Assembly (NCBI GenBank): GCA_016840085.1
Contig: JAEOTA010000012.1
Span: 62,001 to 126,000 of the forward strand
Source of the DNA: Promethearchaeota archaeon
Lineage (GTDB): Archaea; Asgardarchaeota; Lokiarchaeia; Sigyniarchaeales; SOKP01
Direction: 5' to 3'
DNA: 64,000 nucleotides
Under the pieces are notes generated by a model. The model had not been told where the DNA came from. It saw only the letters and a list, made by a program, of their open reading frames with translations, and did not search any database. How positions within the stretch are numbered: position 1 is the stretch's first letter; each line of letters begins with the position of its first letter. Below are positions 47,152 to 55,428 of this stretch, piece by piece. A program made the position numbers and the translations under genes.

Positions 47152-47730
47152 TTACCTCTTAAATATATAAAAAAAATTATGGCCTTTAATTTCAATAATT
47201 TGGATTTCAGCTCCATGGAAGATGATGATCTCTTTCTCATCTAACCCGTAAGTAAATTCACAATTTTTTAATAAAGTTAGAGTCCAATTAACATCTCTCT
47301 TAAAAATTGTCCCAGCTATTAGATATTCATTATTTAAATTCATCTCATTATGTGAATGCAAAGCATCCTTACTCCATACCCACAATTCTGGAAAATTTCT
47401 TTGAAACATGAAATATTCATTTTCTCTTAAATCCCTGAGAAAGACTTTTACATTAGGTATATCCAAAAAACTATAAATCTTAAATGGCTCAGGAAAGTAA
47501 TGGTATCTGTCAATTAAAACATTTACTTGTTCTGTAATCTCATCTTCAAGCGTCTTCATAGCTTCAAATTTGGATATTTTTTTAGTATAAACAAGAGCTT
47601 CTACATGGGTCTTGATTTGATCTGGATAAAATTTCTTCCATTCTTTTAAAAATTGAGGTAGATAATCTTTTATCTCTTCTGGATTTTGCACAATTATATC
47701 TAATAATTTTGGATTTTTGTCTTTTACCAT
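47152..47730 (-). CDS. Uncharacterised soluble protein
   Basis: A 192-residue protein not recognised. The N-terminal two thirds are helical (QNPEEIKDYLPQFLKEWKKF, later KFEAMKTLEDEITEQVNVLI). The C-terminal part has beta character with EKEIIIFHGAEIQIIEIKGH and ends FFYIFKR; a segment WVWSKDALHSHNEMN might be functional (His, Asp). There is no signal or membrane segment. It lies upstream of two small DNA-binding-type genes on the same strand (they are 5' of it), so all may be one transcript. Confidence 0.6.
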   Translation of the reverse strand: MVKDKNPKLLDIIVQNPEEIKDYLPQFLKEWKKFYPDQIKTHVEALVYTKKISKFEAMKTLEDEITEQVNVLIDRYHYFPEPFKIYSFLDIPNVKVFLRDLRENEYFMFQRNFPELWVWSKDALHSHNEMNLNNEYLIAGTIFKRDVNWTLTLLKNCEFTYGLDEKEIIIFHGAEIQIIEIKGHNFFYIFKR

Positions 47731-47850
47731 GGTTCAGTTAACCTCTCTACAGTCTTCTTTTTTTATTTAGTATTTTACCTTTCTATACACTACTTCATCT
47801 TTTTTTTGAGAAATTGTGTTATTTTTATACATGTCCTCAATTTTTCCATA

Positions 47851-48045
47851 TTATAATTCTTCTAGTATCTTTCTCATATTTTTTTGAAGTAGTCCTTCTA
47901 AGTACTGTTTTACAGTCGTGTGGCCTAATTCGGGGTGAAGAGTTATATATCTTTCAATAAGCTTTACTGAGTCATTATCAAGTTCCACAGACACTATTTC
48001 AAACTCATTATCAATATTAGACATATCCAAATTATTTTCAACCAT
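47851..48045 (-). CDS. Small ribbon-helix-helix-like protein
   Basis: A 64-residue protein. After an acidic start comes a strand EFEIVSVELDNDSV and two helices, VKLIERYITLHPEL and TTVKQYLEGLLQKNMRKILE, the layout of a ribbon-helix-helix DNA-binding protein. It is similar to the protein encoded at 51280-51480 (EHKELGYSNVSQYLNELIRM aligns with LHPELGHTTVKQYLEGLLQK). The stop-to-start distance to the larger gene upstream is about 17 bases, so they are likely co-transcribed. A dimeric repressor of a local operon is the likely role. Confidence 0.65.
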   Translation of the reverse strand: MVENNLDMSNIDNEFEIVSVELDNDSVKLIERYITLHPELGHTTVKQYLEGLLQKNMRKILEEL

Positions 48046-48062
48046 ATATTTCTAACCTATAA

Positions 48063-48605
48063 TTAATCTTTATCTTCTTTTTTTTCAAATAGATCTTTCA
48101 GAAATTTCTTAATTTTTGAAATATTGCAAAAATCTTCAATAATATAATAATCTCCCGCTACAAGATCATCCCCTATTATATTCCACTGCCATTGAATGGC
48201 TTTTCTAATAAATACCTCTGGTGTATAATGAATTTCTTCTGAAATCTCTTTAATCACAGTATGATATTTGTGGCCTATTTTTACAGAGATGTTTTTTATC
48301 TTCATTTCAGCTTTATTTAAGGAATCACATGTATTATTCTCAGAATTATTAAAAATCTCATCAAAACAAAAATAATAATAAGGTAAGAGTTCATAGTCCT
48401 CACTCTCGACTTCAGATTTTAGATCATAAAAATGATAAGATAATAGCTTATTAATTAAAATATCGTAGGAAATTTGGAATCTTTCAATGAATTTGTTTAT
48501 TTTACCGACTAAATTCTCTGGAAATGATATTGTATATTCGATATTTTTATTATTCTCTGTTGAAAGAGAATCATTATAACCGTCAATTTCATTTGGATTT
48601 ATCAT
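48063..48605 (-). CDS. Protein with two ribbon-helix-helix-like segments
   Basis: A 180-residue acidic protein. Two segments follow the strand-helix-helix pattern: EYTISFPENLVGKINKFIER (about 23-42) continuing ISYDILINKLLSY, and NISVKIGHKYHTVIKEISEE (about 103-122) continuing TPEVFIRKAIQWQWN. It may be a fused dimer of RHH domains. It precedes the 64-residue RHH-like gene on the same strand. No known family is identified; DNA binding is inferred. Confidence 0.55.
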   Translation of the reverse strand: MINPNEIDGYNDSLSTENNKNIEYTISFPENLVGKINKFIERFQISYDILINKLLSYHFYDLKSEVESEDYELLPYYYFCFDEIFNNSENNTCDSLNKAEMKIKNISVKIGHKYHTVIKEISEEIHYTPEVFIRKAIQWQWNIIGDDLVAGDYYIIEDFCNISKIKKFLKDLFEKKEDKD

Positions 48606-48816
48606 TAATATTTTATTTTATTTGATATTATTATATATATTTTTTTTATGTATAAATTCATAATGAATTTCTATAATATTTAAGTATTATGATTCGAATT
48701 TTTTTCTTTATATAAAAAATAATTTGTAAAATGTTTTTTTTAGACTTTAATAAATATATAAAAATAATATGATTTAGAAGAAGTTAAAATAATATTAAAC
48801 AAATATAAATATAATT

Positions 48817-49140
48817 ATGGAAAAAGATTTTGATATAAAACTAAGATTTAAAGCATCCCCAGCTAAATCTGGAGACCAATATCATTTTAATATCCCAGCT
48901 TATTTAATAAGAAATAAAAAAATTAATCCCGATAAAGAATATTGGGTCGATTTTATTGAAAAGACAAAAGATATAAAAAAAGATAATACTCCTATTAGGC
49001 AAGTATTACCATATAAAGCTTCCCCTGCTAAAGGAGGAGGGCAGCAATATCGATTTACTATTCCAACATTCTTGATTAAGAATAATTATTTTGACCCAGA
49101 TAAGAATGTAGAATATTGGGTATACTATTCAGAAGTTTAA
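48817..49140 (+). CDS. Tandem AbrB-like (swapped-hairpin) protein
   Basis: A 107-residue protein made of two copies of a ~36-residue unit: FKASPAKSGDQYHFNIPAYL (about 11-30) with NKKINPDKEYWVDF, and YKASPAKGGGQQYRFTIPTF (about 66-85) with NNYFDPDKNVEYWVYY. The pattern 'xIPxxLIxxxxxxPDKxYWV' resembles the AbrB/SpoVT fold (xITIPKxLxxxLxLxxGDxVxV), usually a DNA-binding dimer; here two units are on one chain. No ribosome-binding site is visible, so the mRNA may be leaderless. It is divergent from the RHH genes. Confidence 0.6.
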   Translation: MEKDFDIKLRFKASPAKSGDQYHFNIPAYLIRNKKINPDKEYWVDFIEKTKDIKKDNTPIRQVLPYKASPAKGGGQQYRFTIPTFLIKNNYFDPDKNVEYWVYYSEV

Positions 49141-49207
49141 AAAAATAAAGTAAATCGATAATTCGAACTTATTCTGTCTTGATTTCCTTTATATTGCTAA
49201 TTTTTAA

Positions 49208-49342
49208 ATAACTCCTAAGATTATCGAACGTGATGGTAGTTTAGGAGTCACCCTCGAATTTTGGTTTACTGAAGATGTGAGAATTAAAGAACATGACAAC
49301 TACCAAGCTGAATTTAGAAAACTTAAATCTCCCCCCATATAA
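49208..49342 (+). pseudogene. Start-less protein-like fragment
   Basis: The frame reads TPKIIERDGSLGVTLEFWFT then EDVRIKEHDNYQAEFRKLKS and PPI before TAA. It opens directly after a TAA with no ATG, GTG or TTG before the middle, so it is probably the end of a gene that lost its 5' part. Composition is protein-like; family unknown. Confidence 0.3.
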
Positions 49343-49446
49343 TATTTTCTCTTTTCATAACTTCCCGTAAATTATATCCATGTAGTTCAAGAGAATTATA
49401 GAAATCAAAAAAAAAAAATTTTAATATTTAAATTACTTCAGTATCT

Positions 49447-50436
49447 TTAGTCTTTGTGATATTTCGGCATACAATGTTTACATCCATCGAATTTATACTT
49501 AATTGCTTTTTTTGCTATGTTCAGCTTTTCAATATACATTTTATTTTCTTCTTTAATTAAACGTAGATTGCATAATGGAGTTAAATTCTGCATATCATGT
49601 ATCTCATTAGTGTTTGAATTAACTAAGTATTTTAGTTCAATCGGTGGTGTATTGGGATATCCATTTTGATAAATTTGGTCGATCTCTTTTTTATCTGCCT
49701 TTGCTTCTGAACTTTTAAGTTCAAGTATAGTTTTCTGTTCTTCTTTTGAAATAGGTCTTTCAAAGTCTTTGATTTTTACCTCATTTAACACATTTTTCAT
49801 CCGTTCCTTAATAACTTCAGGATCAGAATCCTTAATATCTTCATATACTTGAAAAAGTGAGTTTGATGCCTCTTTGATAAAGTCTCGTGGAACCAATTTT
49901 AAAATTATTGATCTACTATTTTCTAACTGACGAAACTCTTCCCACTTATAAGCAAATTTATCACATACAGCTTTACACGTATATATAACAGGAACAAATA
50001 TTGGAATGAATCCCAAAAACCATCTGATATACCATCTATTAAAATCCAAAGCGTGATCATAGCCCCACATCGTTGCAAGTATATCTTCAAGAGAAAATTT
50101 CATCTTAAACCAAGGAAGATTACCAATCGCTTCCTGAAATACCTCCCAACCAGAACCTATAAAAAAAGCCACATCCCGTGATACAAGTGCCCTTCGCATT
50201 CTACATCCTACAAACCCGTGAGCCCATTTATCATGCCATTTTTCGTGTCTTGGTACATATAAATTCGTAGCAATAGCTGCTTCAGTTGCAATCAATAAGC
50301 CCCATCCAATTGAGAACGGATCTAATGTTCTATACTGAATAGGAACTGTTCTTACTGAGATATTAAGTCTTGTCTTTCCTATTTGACCATAAGTCAAATC
50401 TGATCTTAAATCCTCATCTTCTTCTAGAACTTGCAT
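49447..50436 (-). CDS. Uncharacterised protein with membrane-associated N-terminal half and C-terminal zinc-binding module
   Basis: A 329-residue protein. The N-terminal half has hydrophobic segments (SIGWGLLIATEAAIATNLYV and RWFLGFIPIFVPVIYTC) around HDKWAHGFVGCRMRRAL and GSGWEVFQEAIG, a His/Trp/Glu pattern recalling small VanZ/YfiM-like domains. Residues ~190-270 are a charged helical linker. The last ~50 residues, with EIHDMQNLTPLC and FDGCKHCMPKYH, look like an Ada/treble-clef zinc module (H..C..C..C). I place the start at the second ATG (50436), because GGGAGGT ends four bases before it; the frame also opens 12 bases earlier. Function unknown. Confidence 0.6.
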   Translation of the reverse strand: MQVLEEDEDLRSDLTYGQIGKTRLNISVRTVPIQYRTLDPFSIGWGLLIATEAAIATNLYVPRHEKWHDKWAHGFVGCRMRRALVSRDVAFFIGSGWEVFQEAIGNLPWFKMKFSLEDILATMWGYDHALDFNRWYIRWFLGFIPIFVPVIYTCKAVCDKFAYKWEEFRQLENSRSIILKLVPRDFIKEASNSLFQVYEDIKDSDPEVIKERMKNVLNEVKIKDFERPISKEEQKTILELKSSEAKADKKEIDQIYQNGYPNTPPIELKYLVNSNTNEIHDMQNLTPLCNLRLIKEENKMYIEKLNIAKKAIKYKFDGCKHCMPKYHKD

Positions 50437-50448
50437 AGAACCTCCCAT

Positions 50449-51270
50449 CTAAGTTGTTACTTAATTTTGCCTTTAAAGTAAAGATTGCACAAATTAAACA
50501 GATAACTTATTATTTAACATTTTTGTAAAATGATCACATAAAATGATACTCCATATATTAAAAAGTGATTCTTAAAAGTAGGTAAATTCTACAATATTAA
50601 GATGCCATAACTTTGCTTATTTTACTTTGCATTACTTTGCCTACTCACATATTCAACGTGATAAAATTTGCAGCATTACATCTGAAGGAAATTTTGTCCT
50701 AAGATTCTTCCTGTAAATTAGCCTAATAATTTCTTTTTTCTGGACATATATGAGAAAATTTATTTCTACAACGTGAATTTATATATGGCTAATTGTTAAT
50801 AATTATAATTATATTAACAAAATGGGAAGGAAGATTACAAGAAAACTTCACAACCTACAATAAAGTCAAACGTGTAGGTTTTGGAATTTCATAGAAATTT
50901 CTAATTCTTATAAATAATTTTAAGGTTCTGAGCGTCATATGGTTCTCTGATCAATATCATAAAAAGTACCCCGTATTTTAATTGTTGATATAGATAAAAA
51001 ACCAATACTTATCACATGCACGGCTTTCTAAATATAAGAAATTTAGCGGATTTTACAAATTAATCATACCTAAAAATAAAAAAAACAAGTAGCGAAAATT
51101 ATATAAAGGGTTTCATCCTAGTATTCTAAAATAAGAGAGTTTTATACTGTATTTTATAGATTATAATATGAAAAGTTAATATATGTCCTGTTAACATATT
51201 TAAATAAACAAATAGGTTATTTAATTTTTGAAAATACAAAATTAAGGATAAAAGAGAATAAAATTCTTCA
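50449..51270. other. Long non-coding region with iteron-like and inverted repeats
   Basis: About 820 bases with no credible gene on either strand. It holds ACTTTGC three times (50610-50616, 50624-50630, 50634-50640), a perfect inverted repeat AACCTACA (50852-50859)/TGTAGGTT (50873-50880), and several AT-only runs. Such a layout fits an origin of replication or transfer origin of a mobile element, or just promoters for the flanking genes. Confidence 0.45.
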
Positions 51271-51279
51271 TGGTGATAT

Positions 51280-51480
51280 ATAACGACTGCCAAGAAAGAG
51301 ACCCAAAAAAGGAAAAATAAGTATGATCTTAAAATACCTTATGAGATGTCTCTAGTCATACGAAAATATATTGAAGAGCATAAGGAATTAGGATATTCAA
51401 ATGTTAGTCAATATCTAAATGAATTAATCCGCATGGATGTGAAAAGGATATTAAAATTAGAAAAAGAGGAAGAAAAATAA
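51280..51480 (+). CDS. Ribbon-helix-helix protein with a non-standard or lost start codon
   Basis: About 66 codons giving a basic N-terminal arm (TTAKKETQKRKNKYD), a strand LKIPYEMSLVIRKYI and helix EHKELGYSNVSQYLNELIRM followed by DVKRILKLEKEEEK: a ribbon-helix-helix protein related to the one at 47851-48045. The frame starts after TGA with no ATG, GTG or TTG before ATG 51346. A good Shine-Dalgarno, GGTGAT (51272-51277), stands two bases before ATA at 51280 in this frame, so either ATA is used or the start ATG has mutated. A short ATG frame at 51270 in another register ends at TAA. Start at 51346 would remove the strand. Confidence 0.6.
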   Translation: MTTAKKETQKRKNKYDLKIPYEMSLVIRKYIEEHKELGYSNVSQYLNELIRMDVKRILKLEKEEEK

Positions 51481-51516
51481 TAACCTAATTTTTTATTTCT
51501 ACGTATCATAACACAC

Positions 51517-53697
51517 TCATTTTCTTGTTGCGCTCTCCCAATCATTCCAAAATCTTTCTAATTTTTGAAGCCCGAATTTACTAATAAAGGAGATTTCATC
51601 AAAAACCTCAACTAACGAGGCTTTTGAATATCTCTCTATCTTTGCCATCATCTCAAAAAATTGTTTATAAATGTTGAGATAGCGCCAAAAAGTTTGCTTG
51701 TCCAATTTTTCATGTTTAGTAAGTTTTTGTATAGCTTTACAATCATAAAGGTTTTCTCCTTTTAATGCGTCCCAATCATCCGTATCAGGATTATATTGAA
51801 AGAGAGTATCAATATCACCAGAGGAGTTGATTTCAGCTACTTGAATGACTTTTCTCTTGCTGGTGTTGGAATCTTTTTTCATCAAAACAATTAAGTCTAA
51901 ATCATTAAAGCATGAAGAATCAATCTTAAAATGGTGTAAAAAGCGATTAATCAGAGATTCGATATTATTACAGTGAATTGTTTGGAATCCTCTTAATCCT
52001 GCTGAAAGACAATGAAACATGGCTTTAGCTTCTTCTTCAGTTAAAATTTCTCCAAGATAAATTATATCAGGAGATCGATGTAATAATTTCTTTATTAGAT
52101 TACTTTTTGAATATTTTATATCTACATCATCGTCTAGTGAATCTACTTTATATTTTAATTGATGTTTGTCTAAATCGTCTTGGTTTGACGATTCGATAGC
52201 ATTTTCTATGTATATTTTTCTAAATTCTTTAGGCGCTATTAAATCCAATGCATTAATTAAAGTCGTTTTCCCAGTATCAGTCTCACCCGTCACAGTAATA
52301 TTATTTCTTTTTAAGATGTTAAAATAGAGAAAAGAGGCAATGAGGGGATTCAAAGTGTTATTCTGAACTAAATCTTGAATAGTAAAAATATTTTTATTAA
52401 GTTTTCTTATATCTAAAGAAAATCCCGATGCATGAATAGGAGCTATATCTACCGCGATTCTGCAAAAGAAAAGGTTATTCTTCATAACAAATTTAATGCT
52501 TGGATTAGAATAGTCTAACCGTTGCCCGCTATAAAAACGGCAAAAAGTTTTTAATCTTTCAATCTCGTTCTCATTAAATCTGATATCTGTACGACACCTA
52601 CCATGTATACGATGATTAATATAGACATATGATATATCAGAATCTAAAAAAATCTCTTCTATGAAGTCATCAATCAAGAAAGGAAATAATTTTGCAAGGT
52701 CTATAGCATCAAAAGTAGCTAATAAACTTATCCTCTCTTTCTCGTCATCAGAGACATGATACTTTCCGCTAATATAATCAATTCCTTCATTTTTATATTT
52801 TTGAATAAGTTCTTCAAAGGTTATTAAACCCTCAATCTTAAATGAATCGATAAGATGATTCTTGACGTCTTTTGCAATTTTTTTAAAGAACTGTTCTTCG
52901 CCTTTAGTCTGAAAAGTGAGATTAACTTCATATAACTTCTCAAATGCATGCGTATCATAAATTCGGATCTTAAATAATTGATGTTCCCCTATTAAATAAT
53001 TATCAATTAATCCAAATCTTTCTTTTGAATGAAGATCCTTTTTTGTCTTCTTTTGTGATTGACTAGAAATATTTTGAGTTGAAAATAACTCTCTATGAAA
53101 TCGTAAATAAGAAGGATATTGATTATGTTTTTTACAGAAGGTTATATATTCATTAATAATTCTTTGTTCTTTTAAGACTCTTAGAAAAGTCGTAAATTTA
53201 GCCTTTAATTCTTTTTGACATGTAAAACAAGCAGCATTATTTACTTCTTTACTCTTTATCAGTTTGTATCTCATTTGAATAAGCTCGAAGAGTCCAATTG
53301 GATCATGAAAATCGATCTTGGCAGGACGTACACCTGAATAAAAATCAGAAAACAGAACACATCCCATATCGTTTTTAATACATCCTTTACTGAAATCGAA
53401 ATCTATGAGCTCAAAAGAATCTTTAATCTGTTTAGTCTTTTTGAAATATTCCAAGAATAACTCAATACTATCTTTCGTTATTGTAAACTTCTCAGTTCCC
53501 AACGATAAAGATTCAAATTTTTTTCCTTTAATCTTATGTAATATCGCTAAGAAACATTGGATACATTTTGTATTTTTTAATATTACCCCTGTATATTTTG
53601 GACAATTCTTACAATCAACTATAACCAATCGTTCTTTTTTACCTTGAAAATTCTCTCTTTCTTGAAATATGACTAAATCTGATGTTTTAAGGGTCAT
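51517..53697 (-). CDS. Secretion ATPase of the GspE/VirB11/ArlI superfamily
   Basis: A 726-residue hexameric-type motor ATPase. The N-terminal part has a zinc-binding segment with Cys29, Cys32, Cys45 and Cys48 (DCKNCPKYTG and KNTKCIQCF). The core starts near residue 330. Walker A is TVTGETDTGKTTLINAL at about 468-484. The region after it shows IIYLGEILTEEEAKAMFHCL (Walker B-like, Asp box varied) and GFQTIHCNNIESLINRF (His box). A ~90-residue helical tail ends the protein. The size and zinc N-terminus match archaeal type IV filament/secretion ATPases. It is the last gene of the secretion locus, coupled to a zinc-ribbon gene 2 bases upstream. Confidence 0.9.
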   Translation of the reverse strand: MTLKTSDLVIFQERENFQGKKERLVIVDCKNCPKYTGVILKNTKCIQCFLAILHKIKGKKFESLSLGTEKFTITKDSIELFLEYFKKTKQIKDSFELIDFDFSKGCIKNDMGCVLFSDFYSGVRPAKIDFHDPIGLFELIQMRYKLIKSKEVNNAACFTCQKELKAKFTTFLRVLKEQRIINEYITFCKKHNQYPSYLRFHRELFSTQNISSQSQKKTKKDLHSKERFGLIDNYLIGEHQLFKIRIYDTHAFEKLYEVNLTFQTKGEEQFFKKIAKDVKNHLIDSFKIEGLITFEELIQKYKNEGIDYISGKYHVSDDEKERISLLATFDAIDLAKLFPFLIDDFIEEIFLDSDISYVYINHRIHGRCRTDIRFNENEIERLKTFCRFYSGQRLDYSNPSIKFVMKNNLFFCRIAVDIAPIHASGFSLDIRKLNKNIFTIQDLVQNNTLNPLIASFLYFNILKRNNITVTGETDTGKTTLINALDLIAPKEFRKIYIENAIESSNQDDLDKHQLKYKVDSLDDDVDIKYSKSNLIKKLLHRSPDIIYLGEILTEEEAKAMFHCLSAGLRGFQTIHCNNIESLINRFLHHFKIDSSCFNDLDLIVLMKKDSNTSKRKVIQVAEINSSGDIDTLFQYNPDTDDWDALKGENLYDCKAIQKLTKHEKLDKQTFWRYLNIYKQFFEMMAKIERYSKASLVEVFDEISFISKFGLQKLERFWNDWESATRK

Positions 53698-53699
53698 TG

Positions 53700-53963
53700 T
53701 TATCTATCTCCATACATATAATCATATTCTCTTTTTACGGTAGGATCTTTTTCTATAGCAGACTCCATTTTAATCCTCTGAAGCATTTTGGGAGCATCAG
53801 CTAGAGATTCTAAGATATAAGTCTGTTTTTCTATTTCTGAAAATTTCATCTTATAACCACATTTGATACATTTAATTTTTTCAATCCTTTTTAGAACATA
53901 GCGCCAAGTTTTACACTTTGGACATTGGAAAAAAAATGCAGGTGTTTTAAACATTATTTTCAC
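53700..53963 (-). CDS. Small zinc-ribbon protein of the secretion locus
   Basis: An 87-residue protein with a zinc ribbon: FQCPKCKTWRYVLK (about 12-25) and IKCIKCGYKMKF (about 31-42), followed by a helical tail. Its stop is two bases before the start of the secretion ATPase gene, so the two are translationally coupled. GGGGTG upstream provides a ribosome-binding site. Function unknown; a partner or regulator of the ATPase is likely from context. Confidence 0.7.
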   Translation of the reverse strand: MKIMFKTPAFFFQCPKCKTWRYVLKRIEKIKCIKCGYKMKFSEIEKQTYILESLADAPKMLQRIKMESAIEKDPTVKREYDYMYGDR

Positions 53964-53972
53964 ACCCCATAA

Positions 53973-55091
53973 CTAAAATAGATCTATTATATTTTGTTTT
54001 ATAAAATATTCATAATTAAAGATTCTAACATTTGGCAACTCCATCAATTTCTTTCTGTTTATTATTTTGGAATATTCTTTATCATTAATAACTAAAATTA
54101 CTATGTTATATTTCGGATAAAGTTGATCAAAGACTCTTGTAAGTAGTTTATAATCAACTGTGTCAAATATTAGAAACATAAACTTATCATTAATTAAAAA
54201 TGATCTATTACTTAATCTACGATAAGAAAGTCCATCTAAGATGAGCAATTTCTCAATTTCAGCATTTATTTTTGTAAAATCTCTTTTTTCTTTACTAAGA
54301 GGGTTTGAATAAAACATTTGCTCTATATCTGTATAGGTAAGATAATTATTGGAAATATCTAACCGCCATAAGATTTTATAACAATCATTAAGCGCTAAAG
54401 CAAACGAATCTACTAAGCCACATTCAAAAAAACTATTAATCTCATATTCAAGGTTATATTCATCCCTGATATTATTTTTTTGATCGACAAAATATCCCGA
54501 AATAACCATTTGAGAATCCTTTATCATACAATTAAAAATTAAAAAACCTTGGCGTTTAAACCGTTTAATCAAATTTGTAAACTCATAAAGAAAATTTACT
54601 TTTTTTTCTAATTCATATAGATCCAACGCATAAATATCCAATATATTTAAAAATCGCTCATTCTCTATGATAAATGAGTTTGTTGATTTTAACCTATGAA
54701 TTTTGGAATTAAGATTTGTAAAACCTATTTCAAGAAAATGAAGTTCTAATTTTTTCCCATCTAGGAATATGGCAGGAATTTGCGATTCCTCAACAAACTT
54801 GGTCTTTAGGACGTTGAGAACGGCTAAAATATTTTTTTTTTCGGCGTCCATAAAACATAGAACGATATATGATTCAATCTTATTGGTTATAGATATTTGA
54901 ACTGAGAAATAATGGAGCTTCTCTTTTTGTACTAAATGTTTCAGTATAGGAAGAGCTGTATGATAATTAAAGGCCTTTATGATTGAAAAGGCAATAATCT
55001 TATTAGATCTGTTAAGACTTGTATAACAAATTAAATTATCTTCAATTTCAAATGTTCCAAGTTTATAACATCCTTTTTTTATGTATGCCAC
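53973..55091 (-). CDS. Uncharacterised 372-residue protein of the secretion locus
   Basis: A soluble protein with GTG start (GTG-GCA-TAC). It is alpha/beta in character, with YSVQISITNKIESYIVLCFM-like strands (actual HYFSVQISITNKIESYIVLC) in the first third, a helical middle (ELEKKVNFLYEFTNLIKRF) and a final Rossmann-like part with MFLIFDTVDYKLLTRVFDQL and YNIVILVINDKEYSKIINRK that could be a nuclease-like or response-regulator-like fold. No catalytic motif is certain. It sits between membrane-protein genes and the zinc-ribbon/ATPase genes on the same strand. Confidence 0.65.
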   Translation of the reverse strand: MAYIKKGCYKLGTFEIEDNLICYTSLNRSNKIIAFSIIKAFNYHTALPILKHLVQKEKLHYFSVQISITNKIESYIVLCFMDAEKKNILAVLNVLKTKFVEESQIPAIFLDGKKLELHFLEIGFTNLNSKIHRLKSTNSFIIENERFLNILDIYALDLYELEKKVNFLYEFTNLIKRFKRQGFLIFNCMIKDSQMVISGYFVDQKNNIRDEYNLEYEINSFFECGLVDSFALALNDCYKILWRLDISNNYLTYTDIEQMFYSNPLSKEKRDFTKINAEIEKLLILDGLSYRRLSNRSFLINDKFMFLIFDTVDYKLLTRVFDQLYPKYNIVILVINDKEYSKIINRKKLMELPNVRIFNYEYFIKQNIIDLF

Positions 55092-55134
55092 AATTTAGAG
55101 TGTCTCATTTAATAATTTTAAACTCCATGGAAAT

Positions 55135-55428
55135 TTACGCATAAAAACACAAGATAAATAACATGATTGCCAAATATATACCTACAAAAATATAAATAAA
55201 TCTAGCAAAACCGAACAAAAGTTGAAAAAACAAGAGGTTTTCTATACCTAAGAAAAGTAATGATTTATATAACGTGTTCAATAAAACTAAGAGAGGAATT
55301 AGAACAATAAGATAAAGTCCGAAAGAAAAAAACATAATTAATTGATCTGTTGCGATTACATTATACGCAAAGAGAAGTATATAAAAACCAAGTATTATTA
55401 ATATTTCAAGTATTAATATTTCGAGCAA
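55135..55428 (-). CDS. Three-helix small membrane protein
   Basis: A 97-residue protein, almost all hydrophobic, with three membrane segments (about 2-22, 27-55 and 66-95) and no motif. Start is TTG 55428, which overlaps the end of the preceding gene (stop at 55406) by 23 bases, so coupling is likely. The position in a secretion locus suggests a small channel or platform subunit, comparable in size to CedA1/VirB3-like proteins, but there is no sequence evidence for that. Confidence 0.6.
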   Translation of the reverse strand: MLEILILEILIILGFYILLFAYNVIATDQLIMFFSFGLYLIVLIPLLVLLNTLYKSLLFLGIENLLFFQLLFGFARFIYIFVGIYLAIMLFILCFYA

